Part shown: positions 39,148 through 49,013 of the stretch, piece after piece
How the letters are laid out: each line of letters opens with the position of its first letter
Numbering within the stretch: the first letter of the stretch is position 1
Origin: Candidatus Peribacteria bacterium
Lineage (GTDB): Bacteria; Patescibacteriota; Gracilibacteria; UBA1369; LOWO2-01-FULL-3
Assembly: GCA_943356465.1 (NCBI GenBank)
Contig: CALREX010000005.1
Span: forward strand, 62,001-126,000
Direction of reading: 5' to 3'
DNA length: 64,000 nt
Notes under the pieces: model-generated
Seen by the model: the letters and a program-made list of their open reading frames with translations, nothing else
What the model was told of the DNA's origin: nothing
Database searches by the model: none
Program-made: the position numbers and the translations under genes

Positions 39148-40806
39148 CTATGCAAACTTTGTCATAATTTCATTTAAAAATCCAACGGGATGTTTTCTTA
39201 ACATAAGGGATGACAAATCTTTTTGCATTTGGATTGTTACAGGATTTTCATCTCCCGCTTGAAAAATAATCTCACCTTGTGCATTTCTTATTGTTCCAAC
39301 TCCTTTGAATCCCATTGCCGTACCTGTAGATACTACTTCTGCTGCTCTTTTTAATTCATTAAGTGTTACCGCTCTTTCTTCTACCTTCCATCCTTTTGCA
39401 GCAGCCAATTTTCCAAGTAGTGCTACCGTCGTGCCATCCAAAATATCTCTTTTGTCAGGCATTGCAATAGTATGGTGACCTCTTGATCCGTGATATACAA
39501 CTGCAAAATTACTTCCTGTTCCTTCCTGTAATCGTCTGTTTTCTCCACGGAAATTTCCTGTAAATAACGCTTCATGATAATCAACTGAAGGATCTTGCGC
39601 TTTCAAATCTGCTACTGCTTGTAAAAATGTTCTCACCGGTCCTTCATAATTTCTCACATCTTTTCTTTTTGCCGCTTCTTTACTTACAGGACGATCACCA
39701 AGCTGGACTATGTTTAACATATCGACTGTCTTATATGGACCTATAGGGGATCCTTCAAGAGCGATTTTTCTTCTTGCCGTAACCAAAGGCGGAGCAAATC
39801 CGTCTGAATTTGCGGTGAATCTCAGATAATATCTATTTCCAAATGTTTCTGAGTTTGGATCTTCAGGATTCGCAATGTTTGCGTCAGCTGATGGAACCCA
39901 TCTTTTATTTGCTATCAAATGTTCCTGCAACATTTGACGAATCATCTGGTCTGACGCTCTATTAAATCCTATTTCTTTTATATTCCTTAGCAATCTCTCG
40001 ATATGAGCATCCGGATTTAGTATGTAAATTCCATCCTCAAATTGGTATGCAACAATTCCTGTTATGGCTCCTGATGCATAATTTTCCGGAGTTTGCCATG
40101 GATGTCCCGTGTAACTACCAAATGGTACATTTTGTGCTGTCCAATCCTGTGTATTCGGATCGAAAAATGCAAGTGTCTGAAAGTCAACAGCATGTGATGC
40201 AAACACCAATGGTTTTGAATTTATATCACCGGTTGTTATTTTTTTATCAGTTCCTGACATTGTTCCCGGAGGTATATGACTTACCACTATATCTTCTCTT
40301 TGCACTCCGTTATCATATTTTGAAGCCCTGCTTATTCTTCCGTAAAAATCTTGGGATGTACGTGAAACCTCATTAACTGTTTCTTCTGTTACAGGAAGTC
40401 CGTATGGATCCTGTTTATCTTTTGAGTGAGAAGTGACAGATAGTGAAGAGCCTGAAGCTATTGGAAGATCTGCATGTGGATTTACAAAATGTTGTGCGCT
40501 TTGTATATCTTTTCCTCTGAAAAGTATTCCAGCCGCATCTACTTCCCCTGCTTTTAGTTGTGGCAATACTCTTGTTTTCCAATTTCCTCTGCTTGCCGGA
40601 TTTCTTAATTCCGGGACCCATTGTCCAGCTCTATTTTTATAAACTTCCACATAACCTTCAATCGTTTGAGCCACATCTAATCTACCTTGAAATTCTTGAG
40701 AAACCTTATCTGGTTTTACCATACCGTGAATTTGTTTACCGTGTTCGTCCAATTCAGGATAGAGAGCAGGATCAGGAGTATTTGGTTTTATTTGTTCGTG
40801 TGACAT
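39148..40806 (-). CDS. Branched-chain-aminotransferase-like PLP enzyme (fold type IV) with long N-terminal extension
   Basis: 552 residues from ATG 40806 (MSHEQIKPNTPDPALYPE). From about residue 230 it follows the BCAT pattern: FGSYTGHPW, DAHIERLLRNIKEIGF, NRYYLRFTANSDG, then KDVRNYEG where the Lys aligns with the PLP lysine of BCAT (K-x3-NY). Next come NRRLQEGTGSNFAVVY (normally VEE.G..N.F), ILDGTTVALLGKLAAAKGWKVEERAVTLNEL and VSTGTAMGFKGVGTI. The first 230 residues match nothing I know. It may transaminate branched-chain or other amino acids with glutamate. No ilv or leu genes are near, so the physiological role is open. Divergent from typA. Confidence 0.75.
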   Translation of the reverse strand: MSHEQIKPNTPDPALYPELDEHGKQIHGMVKPDKVSQEFQGRLDVAQTIEGYVEVYKNRAGQWVPELRNPASRGNWKTRVLPQLKAGEVDAAGILFRGKDIQSAQHFVNPHADLPIASGSSLSVTSHSKDKQDPYGLPVTEETVNEVSRTSQDFYGRISRASKYDNGVQREDIVVSHIPPGTMSGTDKKITTGDINSKPLVFASHAVDFQTLAFFDPNTQDWTAQNVPFGSYTGHPWQTPENYASGAITGIVAYQFEDGIYILNPDAHIERLLRNIKEIGFNRASDQMIRQMLQEHLIANKRWVPSADANIANPEDPNSETFGNRYYLRFTANSDGFAPPLVTARRKIALEGSPIGPYKTVDMLNIVQLGDRPVSKEAAKRKDVRNYEGPVRTFLQAVADLKAQDPSVDYHEALFTGNFRGENRRLQEGTGSNFAVVYHGSRGHHTIAMPDKRDILDGTTVALLGKLAAAKGWKVEERAVTLNELKRAAEVVSTGTAMGFKGVGTIRNAQGEIIFQAGDENPVTIQMQKDLSSLMLRKHPVGFLNEIMTKFA

Positions 40807-40874
40807 AATTATGTAAATTTTAAAACGAGGCATTATTTTATATCGTTTATTTTTTTATACAAGAGAATTTTCCC

Positions 40875-40902
40875 TTGTGTTAAAGCTATTTCCGTGTAGA
40901 AT
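40875..40902 (+). promoter_or_regulatory. Sigma70-type promoter for typA
   Basis: TTGTGT (40875-40880), 16-bp spacer and TAGAAT (40897-40902), 25 bases before the ATG at 40928. It lies inside a longer in-frame extension, supporting the later start. Confidence 0.55.
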
Positions 40903-40927
40903 GGTTTGGCTTTATCAGCAAAATATT

Positions 40928-42727
40928 ATGGATATTCGAAATATTGCCATCATAGCGCACGTAGATCACGGAAAAACCACACTTGTGGATGCTCTGTTAA
41001 AGGCCGGAGGTGCTTTCGAAGATTATCAGCATGTTGATAAGTGCGTAATGGATTCTTATGATCAGGAAAAGGAAAGAGGAATCACGATTTATGCCAAGAA
41101 TGCAGCTATTTTCTACAAAGGGACTAAGATCAATATCGTTGATACTCCCGGGCATGCGGATTTCGGATCAGAGGTGGAACGTATGCTTCGTACAGTAGAT
41201 GCCACTCTTCTGCTTGTGGATGCCTATGAAGGCCCTATGCCACAAACAAAATTTGTCTTAAAAAAATCTCTTGAGCTTGGACTTAAAGTTCTTGTTGTTA
41301 TAAACAAAATCGACAAGCCTATGGCTCGTCCTGATGCAGTAGTTGATCTTACTTTTGATCTTTTCTCTTCTCTTGGTGCGAATGATCAACAGCTTGATTT
41401 CCCTTATATCTATACAATTGCGAGAGAAGGAATTGCTATCAGACAGCTTACAGACGAGAAAAAGGATATTACTCCTCTTTTTGATTTTATTCTTGAACAC
41501 GTAAAACCTGTTGAAGTAAATCTTGAAAAACCTTTCCGTATGCAGCCTGCAACGCTTGCTTATGATAATTTCATAGGTCGTTTGGCTATCGGAAAAGTAA
41601 CTGATGGAAAAGCTGTAGAAGGGACGAATGTTACTGTTATCGGTTACGATGGTAAAAAAAGAAAAGGAAAACTTACAAAAATTTTCACATTTAAAGGACT
41701 GAAAAAAGTTGAAACACCTGAAATTGTATCTGGAGATATCGTTGCTATTGCCGGAATTCCGGATATCAGTGTAGGAGAAACTATTAGTACTGATGAAAAT
41801 GCCGAGGCTTTACCAGCCATAAGGATTGATCCTCCTGCTATTGCTATTGAATTTTTAGTAAATGACTCACCTTTTGCGGGCAAGGAAGGGAAATATGTGA
41901 CAGGTCGTCATATTCGTGAAAGGCTTGAGAAAGAGCTTGAGACAAATGTAGGATTAAAAATTGAAAATGTTCCAAACTCTGATGCTATAAAGGTTTATGG
42001 ACGTGGAGAAATGCACATTGCAGTTTTGATTGAAACTATGAGACGTGAAGGGTTTGAGCTGCAAATCTCACAACCTGAGGTTATTATGCAGGAAATAAAT
42101 GGTGAAAAATGTGAACCTATCGAATATGCTGTTTTAAATGTACCTGATGACATGAGTGGAAAAGTGATTGAGGCTTTGTCTAAGAGAAAAGGTGAGCTTA
42201 AGAGCGTAAAATCTGAAAATGGAAATACCGCTCTTGAATTTGAAATTCCTACACGTGGATTACTCGGATTCCGTTCACTATACATGGTAATGACTCGTGG
42301 AGAAGGTACGCTTTATCATTCTTTTGATCATTTTGCGCCTTATAAAGGGCAGATCGATAAACGTGGAGTTGGATCAATGATTTCCGCCGAGACCGGCAAG
42401 GCTATGGCTTATTCTCTATGGAAACTTCAAGAAAGAGGACCTCTATTTATCACTCCTACTACTGAAATTTACGAAGGTATGATTATCGGTGAACATAATC
42501 AAGGTACTGATATCGTTGTAAATGCTATCAAGAATAAAAATCTTACAAATATTCGTGCATCCGGTTCAGATGATGCTATCCAGCTTACTCCTACAATCGA
42601 AATGACTTTGGAAAAAGCTATCGAATACGTAAAAGAAGGTGAATACGCTGAAATCACTCCAAAGAATATTCGTCTACGAAAGAAGCTTTTAACTGAGAAT
42701 GATAGAAAACGTGGAAAGAGAGCGTAA
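40928..42727 (+). CDS. typA: Translational GTPase TypA/BipA
   Basis: 599 residues from ATG 40928 ([23 protein letters not shown]). G1 [11 protein letters not shown]2 region [11 protein letters not shown]3 [10 protein letters not shown]4 NKIDKP, followed by the beta-barrel, EF-G-like domains III and V, and the TypA-specific C-terminal domain ([48 protein letters not shown]). Ribosome-binding GTPase linked to 50S assembly and stress or cold growth. Confidence 0.97.
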   Translation: MDIRNIAIIAHVDHGKTTLVDALLKAGGAFEDYQHVDKCVMDSYDQEKERGITIYAKNAAIFYKGTKINIVDTPGHADFGSEVERMLRTVDATLLLVDAYEGPMPQTKFVLKKSLELGLKVLVVINKIDKPMARPDAVVDLTFDLFSSLGANDQQLDFPYIYTIAREGIAIRQLTDEKKDITPLFDFILEHVKPVEVNLEKPFRMQPATLAYDNFIGRLAIGKVTDGKAVEGTNVTVIGYDGKKRKGKLTKIFTFKGLKKVETPEIVSGDIVAIAGIPDISVGETISTDENAEALPAIRIDPPAIAIEFLVNDSPFAGKEGKYVTGRHIRERLEKELETNVGLKIENVPNSDAIKVYGRGEMHIAVLIETMRREGFELQISQPEVIMQEINGEKCEPIEYAVLNVPDDMSGKVIEALSKRKGELKSVKSENGNTALEFEIPTRGLLGFRSLYMVMTRGEGTLYHSFDHFAPYKGQIDKRGVGSMISAETGKAMAYSLWKLQERGPLFITPTTEIYEGMIIGEHNQGTDIVVNAIKNKNLTNIRASGSDDAIQLTPTIEMTLEKAIEYVKEGEYAEITPKNIRLRKKLLTENDRKRGKRA

Positions 42728-42731
42728 AGCT

Positions 42732-43994
42732 TTATCTTCCTCTGTTTGCACCTCTGCCTCTTCTGAATTGGCGTTTTTTGAAGAAATGTCTTTTTTCTGA
42801 AGGATGAGATCTTCCTTGTGAAGCATTAGGTAAATCTTTTGCGTCTCCGAAAACTTTCATCTTAGTTTTTGTAAGCATTTCTATTCTGAAAATTTTATGT
42901 CTTTGATCAGCTGTCGCAATTGATATTGCACGACCTTTTTGGCCTGCCCTTCCTGTACGACCGATTCTGTGTACATAATCTTCAGGGCTTTCCGGTAAGT
43001 CAAAATTTACTATCAATTGGATACCTGTAACATCTATTCCTCTTGATGCAATGTCTGTAGCTACAAGCACACGATATTTTCCTGTCTTAAATCCATCCAA
43101 AGCCTGTCTTCTTTGCATAAGAGACCTATTTGAATGAATCTCTGTAGCCTTATGCCCCATCATTTCCAGCTCCTTGCATATTTTTTGAGCACCGTATTTT
43201 GTTCTTGAGAAAACCAATACCGACCCTGTGTGTTCGTGCAAAAGTTTCTCAAGCAATTGCATTTTTTGATCTTTTTTCACGAAGAATATTTCCTGTTCAA
43301 TATTATCCCCTACTGATCCTGCACGTGCTACTTCTATACGCACCGGAGTTTTCATATATGTTGTTGCAATAGCCGCAATATCATCCGGCATTGTTGCTGA
43401 GAATAGTAGAGTTTGGCGCTCTTTCGAAGCTTCCATCTCTTTCAAAATTTCCTTTATTTGTGGAGCAAAACCCATATCCAACATTCTATCCGCCTCATCC
43501 AATACAAGTACTTTACATGCATGAAGCCTGATATTTCTTTTTTCCAAATGATCGATAATTCTACCCGGTGTTCCAATAATTACCTGTGGATGTCTTCGAA
43601 TTGCTGCTATTTGAGGGCCAAATGCGGCTCCTCCGATCAAAACTGCTGTAGTAATTCCAAGAGATCTTCCAACTTTTTGGAAAACTTCGTCAACCTGCAA
43701 GGCAAGTTCACGAGTTGGAAGTACAATCAGCGCTAGCGCTTTGTCTTCTATTATTTTTTGCATAATAGGTATTCCGAAAGCTAGAGTTTTACCTGTTCCT
43801 GTTTGCGCAATACCGATTACGTCGCTTCCCTCAAGTCCGATTGGAATCGTTTTTTGTTGAATAGGAGTTGGAACTGTGAATTTTAAATCTTCAAGTTTCT
43901 TTAGAATTTTTGGATTGATTTTCATGTCTGAAAATTTTGCTTCCGGTAATTTTACCGTAGCCTCGTCCTTCTTTGTTTCTGCCTGAAATGTCAT
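42732..43994 (-). CDS. rhlE: DEAD-box RNA helicase, RhlE type
   Basis: 420 residues. Q motif FTVPTPIQQKTIP, motif I AQTGTGKT, PTRELALQV, motif II DEAD, motif III SAT, and motifs V-VI ATDIASRGIDV and HRIGRTGRAG. The C-terminus is a short Arg/Gly/Lys tail (KKRQFRRGRGANRGR) for RNA binding. Unwinds structured RNA, helping ribosome assembly or RNA decay. Converges on typA with four bases between stops. Confidence 0.95.
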   Translation of the reverse strand: MTFQAETKKDEATVKLPEAKFSDMKINPKILKKLEDLKFTVPTPIQQKTIPIGLEGSDVIGIAQTGTGKTLAFGIPIMQKIIEDKALALIVLPTRELALQVDEVFQKVGRSLGITTAVLIGGAAFGPQIAAIRRHPQVIIGTPGRIIDHLEKRNIRLHACKVLVLDEADRMLDMGFAPQIKEILKEMEASKERQTLLFSATMPDDIAAIATTYMKTPVRIEVARAGSVGDNIEQEIFFVKKDQKMQLLEKLLHEHTGSVLVFSRTKYGAQKICKELEMMGHKATEIHSNRSLMQRRQALDGFKTGKYRVLVATDIASRGIDVTGIQLIVNFDLPESPEDYVHRIGRTGRAGQKGRAISIATADQRHKIFRIEMLTKTKMKVFGDAKDLPNASQGRSHPSEKRHFFKKRQFRRGRGANRGR

Positions 43995-44086
43995 CTAATT
44001 TTGTATTTATATACTTAGACTGTTAAATTACATGAAAAATACCTTTGTGTCAACAAGGAAAGCACTTGGTTCAAGAAATCGCTTAT

Positions 44087-45703
44087 TTATGCCGCCTGAT
44101 TAAATGTGCCATGCATTCTTTTGGCTCGCTTTTTCATTCTTTTTTCCACTTTTGAAATTACTTTAGGATCGTTATCTACATAGTAAGAATGTAGCAATCG
44201 TTCAGCTTTCTTCCACTTGTTGGAGTCTATAAGATAAGAATATCTTCGGCGGGCTCTGGAATGTGAAATCATATGAACATCTATACCAGAAGAAGTCAGC
44301 ATTAGATCTGTGAAGCCTCTAACATCTCTTGCATCCGGATTGTTCATCAATTCGCTTCCTGTCAGAGAAACAGTAGCTTTTTCCTTGTCCCAAAGGAAAT
44401 TTTCTATTTTATATATTTCTCCACTTATGTTTATCATTTCCAATTCACTTTGAATTCTTCGAATCTTTTCTCTGCATTCTTCTTGATCTGCTGCATCTTT
44501 TGGCAACACCGTTGTAAATGTCATGCTTGTTCCGTCTGTTCCAATCTGATCGATCGATAATTCATATTCTGCGAATTTTGCTGATATTGCTGCAGCAAAT
44601 CCATCTTGATCGGCCATTTGTGAAAGAGTGATTGTTATCGCATCTATGCGTGGATTGCTTACGATAGTTTTGAATAAACGTTTACCAACTGTTTCACCTT
44701 TTGTTATGTTTGTTCCGAAATCAGGATCAAATTTCTGTATATTACGTATGTGTAGATCAAGTTCATGTTTGGCCGCAAGTGCAAGCGCTCCCACATTGAT
44801 TAAGCCGCTACCCGCAGAAGCATTTTCGAGTGCCTCATAGTATGAAATGTCACGATGTAGTTTTGGCTTATGTTTGCCTTCTTTTTTGCCTTCTTTCACC
44901 TTCAAGTTTTTAGGATTAGCTGTGTAGTAGCCATCCACGTCTTTCCAGAACCTTGTTTCTGTCAAATCTTCGCCCATGTCTTTTACTGCAAGTGCTGTGT
45001 CTACAGCCATAATATCGCTATATCCACGTCCTTGATGAGGGATCAATCCTTTTGGTGTTCCTGTCATATGTCCTTCCAAAATTCTTATTACATTTTGTCT
45101 TGTTTCTGTTCTGAGTGCTTCCGTAATACCCTTTTTCTTGGCTTCGTGCAGTCTTTCCGGCGTGATCGGACCTTGTTCCAATATTTTTTTATCCGCTGTC
45201 ACATTTTCGAAATGTCGAGATAATTTTCCTTCCTGCTCAAGGTAAATATTCAAAAATGCCGCGGACATGTGTTCTCCAAAGCCTATTACCTGATCGCGAA
45301 TTTCGAAAGAACCTTCTTTTGGTTTAAGTACATTTGACACTTGTTTGTGTGTCATCAAAGATTGTATTAAAGTCCCAAAATCGGTTTCGTATTTTGCTTT
45401 TACCTCTGCCGCACGTTCTCCTGGGAAAAACTTTGCGATCATTTCGTCGTGTTTTGCCTGTACCGGCAAAAAAGCGGTATCGATATCCTCTTCTGAGTAA
45501 TCCGTGCCGCTAATACGGTCCATCGCTTTTGTAAGAAGATCTGTAACTCCTTCAAATGCAGATACGACAAGAACCATGTTTTCATTGCGTGATTCAAGTG
45601 TGTCGACGAGCTGTTTTACTACGTCCAGCTGCGACATATTCGCACCACCAATTTTATTTACAGTGGTAGGTTTATGTGTACTTATTGAGGCTGTTTCTAT
45701 CAT
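44087..45703 (-). CDS. Divergent aspartokinase-like enzyme with two ACT domains
   Basis: 538 residues, longer than usual monofunctional aspartokinases (about 400-460). Amino-acid kinase signatures: NKIGGANM with Lys17 (usual KFGGTSV), NMVLVVSAFEGVTDLL, GFGEHMSAAFLNIYL, GRGYSDIMAVDTALAV (usual GRGGSD) and DVDGYYTANPK. C-terminal ACT repeats include ITITLSQMADQDGFAAAISAKFAEYELSIDQI and a second copy around KATVSLTGSEL. The last 60 residues are very basic and not part of the core family. Expected reaction: ATP plus aspartate to aspartyl phosphate; substituted motifs leave room for another amino acid. A 154-residue helical protein gene precedes it by eight bases. No asd or lys/thr genes are nearby. 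Confidence 0.82.
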   Translation of the reverse strand: MIETASISTHKPTTVNKIGGANMSQLDVVKQLVDTLESRNENMVLVVSAFEGVTDLLTKAMDRISGTDYSEEDIDTAFLPVQAKHDEMIAKFFPGERAAEVKAKYETDFGTLIQSLMTHKQVSNVLKPKEGSFEIRDQVIGFGEHMSAAFLNIYLEQEGKLSRHFENVTADKKILEQGPITPERLHEAKKKGITEALRTETRQNVIRILEGHMTGTPKGLIPHQGRGYSDIMAVDTALAVKDMGEDLTETRFWKDVDGYYTANPKNLKVKEGKKEGKHKPKLHRDISYYEALENASAGSGLINVGALALAAKHELDLHIRNIQKFDPDFGTNITKGETVGKRLFKTIVSNPRIDAITITLSQMADQDGFAAAISAKFAEYELSIDQIGTDGTSMTFTTVLPKDAADQEECREKIRRIQSELEMINISGEIYKIENFLWDKEKATVSLTGSELMNNPDARDVRGFTDLMLTSSGIDVHMISHSRARRRYSYLIDSNKWKKAERLLHSYYVDNDPKVISKVEKRMKKRAKRMHGTFNQAA

Positions 45704-45711
45704 TTGCTTGA

Positions 45712-46176
45712 TTAGAATATGCCGTCTTTACTACTTAATACCTTTTGCAAAAGATATAGCGTCTGATCATCATGATCAGCAGGAATTTGGCATGCAGCTG
45801 CTGCGAGTGCTCTTGCATTTAATCTACCTGTGACATCATCTGTTTCAGATGTTTGCTTTTCTGCTTTTGGTCTATTTGCAATTTTTACAAGTGCTGATTC
45901 AAGCACCCATCTGTATGCCATATCTGCGTTAAAATTGTCTTTATTTGTGGCAAAATCCAAAAATAGATTACGTGCAACAGTGATTGATTCTCTTGTCGGT
46001 TCTTCTCCGATTAATGCAATAAAACAATCTGTCATTGCGTTTATTGTAGATATTACTTCTTCCGCAGTAAGATTAGGTTGATCAAATGCTGCGATTGCTG
46101 CTTGTAGTTGCGCTATTTGTGTTTCTTTTTCTGAAAATAGTGCTTCATCTGCGACTGCTCTTGGTTCTCCTGCCAT
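45712..46176 (-). CDS. Small helical protein encoded just before the aspartokinase-like gene
   Basis: 154 residues, almost entirely helical, acidic, no signal peptide or membrane segment (EKETQIAQLQAAIAAFDQPNLTAEEVISTINAMTD..., then NADMAYRWVLESALVKIANRPKAEKQTSETDD). No family recognised. The stop lies eight bases before the aspartokinase ATG, so the two are co-transcribed, which suggests a partner or regulator of that enzyme (inference). The C-terminal 30 residues look like a separate short helical hairpin. Confidence 0.65.
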   Translation of the reverse strand: MAGEPRAVADEALFSEKETQIAQLQAAIAAFDQPNLTAEEVISTINAMTDCFIALIGEEPTRESITVARNLFLDFATNKDNFNADMAYRWVLESALVKIANRPKAEKQTSETDDVTGRLNARALAAAACQIPADHDDQTLYLLQKVLSSKDGIF

Positions 46177-46289
46177 ATGTTTTTAATTAAAAATTGAGAT
46201 TATAGACTATCACGATATGTTTTTTTGTCAATTGCTGTTAAAAGATCCCAAATAATGCTATAATATTTGGATAATTTTATAATTCGTTT

Positions 46290-47903
46290 ATGTCTATTGA
46301 ATCAGGCAATCAGTTTTCTGAATCACCTAAGTCCACAAAGATAAGGGCGAGCTATACACGAAATTTTCTGAATGAAAATGAAATTTCTCTGTCAGATTTT
46401 ATTTCCAATGCCGGAAAAGTTGGAGTTGTTATTGAAGAAAAGGATTTCACTGATGATCAATTACTTGTGAATAAAGTTGTGGCTATTCAAAAACAACTTG
46501 GATTTTCTGAAAGTGATGACAGCCATGGGCAGGATGGAATGTTTGGTCCTTATACGATGGAACAACTAAGAATAAAGATAGGTGCTCAAGCTGAAAGGAA
46601 AGATCTTTCCGGAAAAGTTGCAGAAGGTACACCGCAAGTAGTAGCAGGTATGGATGATGCAGGAAAACAAGATCGAGTTGTTGTCGCCGCTGAAGATACC
46701 ACGCCAAAACCACCTGAGAAGAAAGATGATAGCGCTGACAGAGAAAAATCCCGTCCAAAAGAAATTCCTCCCGAACTTTGGAAAAAATATCTTGATCATC
46801 AAAGAGAACTTGTAAAAATGCTTAATCCTGCAAAAGTTTCCCTTATTCCATATACTCCTCCAACAAAAGAAATTCCTGCGAAAGGAAATATGCTGGCAAT
46901 TGCACTTGCAGGCGATTGGGATGCGAAATTGGCGGGAAGATACAAAGATGCGAAAGATAAAATCGCTTATATGAGAAACAGTAAATCTCCAAATTTAGCT
47001 GAATTTCAAAGTCATCTTAAAGAATGGGATATAGATCTTGTTGTTGGACTTGGAGATATGAAGCCTGACGTCATGAAAGACGGACAAGATCAGCATGATC
47101 CAAGCAACTATGATAGTCTTATAGATGGAGTTATTGGTGGGCTGAAAGGATTTGATAAGGTTACAAAAAAGGAAGGACAAGCTATCGCATGGGCTGCAAT
47201 TATGGGAAATCATGATGTTATAGAAAAAGGACGAAAAGTTTCATATCGTGATCTTACTCCTCTTTTCAAAAAAACTTTGGAAAATTATCAAGAAGCTCGT
47301 GTCGATGGAAATGTCGAGGCATTCAGTTTTCAGGCGCAAAAAGATACGAATTTAACAGTTATTTGTTTTAATAAAGGAACAAGATTTATTTCTGAAGATC
47401 AAATTAAATTTTTTGAAAAAATTTGTAAGGAGGCTTCAGCAAAAGGACATAGTGTTATGTTTGCAAATCACATTCCACCATTTCAACATTCTTATGGTTG
47501 GGGGCTTGCACATGAGGGAAAAGAAAGCGGAAGATATTTAACTCAATTCGGACGTATTCAACAAATTGCGAGAACTTATATAGAAAATAAAGGCAGAGCT
47601 TTTTATATCGTAAATGGCGATAATCATCTATCAAATGTTTATGGAAATGCCATAGATCCAGGTGCACTTGCTGCGAATTATTGGTATCTGGATGACGGTG
47701 ATGCTACAAATGGAAGAGGAAAATCTGCGCTTCGGTCTGTGCCTTCTTCTGCAGTTTTGCATATTGATAAAAGTACTGGTTTTATAAAAGGTGTTTATTT
47801 CAGAACCCCGAGGTCTGATTTTGGCGATCTTGCCCCTGATAAACATGCACTCGCGTGGGGAGTGAATCGTGTGGAAAGTGATTCGAATATTGCGAAAAAA
47901 TAG
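46290..47903 (+). CDS. Cytoplasmic metallophosphoesterase with N-terminal peptidoglycan-binding-like repeat
   Basis: 537 residues, no signal peptide. Residues about 45-95 (VNKVVAIQKQLGF...GQDGMFGPYTMEQLRIKIG) resemble a PG_binding_1 module. A charged linker follows, then a calcineurin-like phosphoesterase domain with LAGDWD, VGLGDM, MGNHDV, NHIPPF and NGDNHLS, which supply the Asp, His and Asn ligands of a two-metal site. A TATAAT box (46259-46264) lies 25 bases before the ATG. The gap and own promoter suggest a single-gene transcript. Substrate unknown. A wall-binding module on a protein with no export signal is odd; non-classical export is possible. Confidence 0.78.
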   Translation: MSIESGNQFSESPKSTKIRASYTRNFLNENEISLSDFISNAGKVGVVIEEKDFTDDQLLVNKVVAIQKQLGFSESDDSHGQDGMFGPYTMEQLRIKIGAQAERKDLSGKVAEGTPQVVAGMDDAGKQDRVVVAAEDTTPKPPEKKDDSADREKSRPKEIPPELWKKYLDHQRELVKMLNPAKVSLIPYTPPTKEIPAKGNMLAIALAGDWDAKLAGRYKDAKDKIAYMRNSKSPNLAEFQSHLKEWDIDLVVGLGDMKPDVMKDGQDQHDPSNYDSLIDGVIGGLKGFDKVTKKEGQAIAWAAIMGNHDVIEKGRKVSYRDLTPLFKKTLENYQEARVDGNVEAFSFQAQKDTNLTVICFNKGTRFISEDQIKFFEKICKEASAKGHSVMFANHIPPFQHSYGWGLAHEGKESGRYLTQFGRIQQIARTYIENKGRAFYIVNGDNHLSNVYGNAIDPGALAANYWYLDDGDATNGRGKSALRSVPSSAVLHIDKSTGFIKGVYFRTPRSDFGDLAPDKHALAWGVNRVESDSNIAKK

Positions 47904-47911
47904 GATTTAAA

Positions 47912-48664
47912 TCAGATCAAAAATCCAATCTGGCGTGTGATGGTATTCTCATGGCAGGCTAAAAGTCGGTTACGTACTGAATCGGCCAACTCTGACGGAT
48001 CCATAGTTCGTTGATTATTTAACACATGTACACCATGCCACTCTTCAGCTGGATGAACTGGGCTTGATTCATTTATTGCAAAATTAGTTCTATTTATTTG
48101 ATTATCACTATGTTTTGTGCCTCTTTTTCTATCCTGCTCTGTTTGCATAAGATGATCTATTCTTGCTTTAACTATGAGGATATTAGGAATTATTCCTTGA
48201 TACTGAAAATATTTCAATGAAACATCTCGGCCCAAGCTTGTTGTTAAAGATGCGCCCGGGAATATGATCCTTTGATCTTTATTTTGCTTTGCTTTTTTCG
48301 CTGCACTTTGAAGAGCCGAATGTTGTGCACAGTAAGAGATGACAGATTCAAAAACTCTTGGTTGTGTAGATAGAACATGTAAAAGTTGAGACTCTGACAT
48401 TCTGAGAAGATTCAGGACTTCACCTCGTAGATGTCTTGATGTTTCGAATCCAGGAAGGTGAGTAGATGCTATAAAATGCCCAAGGATTTCACGAAGTGTT
48501 CTACTGTCATCACTTCCTGTGTGTAATGCTTCTATTATTCTATTCTTGTGATCATCTACTTCTTCCGTATGAAAATCTCCGGAATCAGCAAGCGCACTGC
48601 AAAGACTGCTTTTGCCTGCACCAGGAAATCCAGCTACACATACAATATTTACTCGTTCTCCCAT
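47912..48664 (-). CDS. P-loop kinase-like protein
   Basis: 250 residues. Walker A GFPGAGKSSL near the N-terminus, followed by an acidic EVDDHKNRIIE segment, in the style of small nucleotide or metabolite kinases (AAA_33 or zeta-toxin-like P-loop group). A middle helical region and a KARIDHLMQTEQDRKRGTK segment that could be the Arg-rich lid. A TATTAT box (minus, 48676-48671) lies seven bases before the ATG, so the transcript may be leaderless. Substrate unknown. Confidence 0.65.
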   Translation of the reverse strand: MGERVNIVCVAGFPGAGKSSLCSALADSGDFHTEEVDDHKNRIIEALHTGSDDSRTLREILGHFIASTHLPGFETSRHLRGEVLNLLRMSESQLLHVLSTQPRVFESVISYCAQHSALQSAAKKAKQNKDQRIIFPGASLTTSLGRDVSLKYFQYQGIIPNILIVKARIDHLMQTEQDRKRGTKHSDNQINRTNFAINESSPVHPAEEWHGVHVLNNQRTMDPSELADSVRNRLLACHENTITRQIGFLI

Positions 48665-48724
48665 AAAACTATAATATTTAACAGGAGTGCGATGGTAACA
48701 CTAAATTACTGACGTGTAAAGTGT

Positions 48725-49003
48725 CTAATTCCCGCCAACATAATCAAAATAGCACTTTTCACAGTAGACTATAAATTCGCTATCCTTTGGATAACTGCTT
48801 GTGAGATTTATGCTGCACTTATCACATGTTCTTTTGAATAATCGTTTTTCATTTCTTAGGCTACTTCTTTTTTCACGTCTACATTCGGGGCAGTTTGATG
48901 GCATTGGGATGCCTTTTTTCTTATATAAAGCACTTTCCTGCTCTATCACAAGAAATTCTTTTTTACATTTTTCACATTCGAATTTTTGGCTTTTTTCTAT
49001 CAT
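48725..49003 (-). CDS. Small zinc-ribbon protein
   Basis: 92 residues with four CxxC knuckles: CEKC, CPEC, CDKC and CEKC, forming two likely zinc ribbons. Between them are basic stretches (CRREKRSSLRNEKRLFKRTC). The whole chain is homologous to the last 90 residues of the upstream protein (49014-50270), with the same cysteine spacing and the ending YC..CY(F/W). It looks like a duplicated or split-off C-terminal domain. Probably nucleic-acid or protein binding; function unknown. Confidence 0.75.
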   Translation of the reverse strand: MIEKSQKFECEKCKKEFLVIEQESALYKKKGIPMPSNCPECRREKRSSLRNEKRLFKRTCDKCSINLTSSYPKDSEFIVYCEKCYFDYVGGN

Positions 49004-49013
49004 TTTTTTAATA

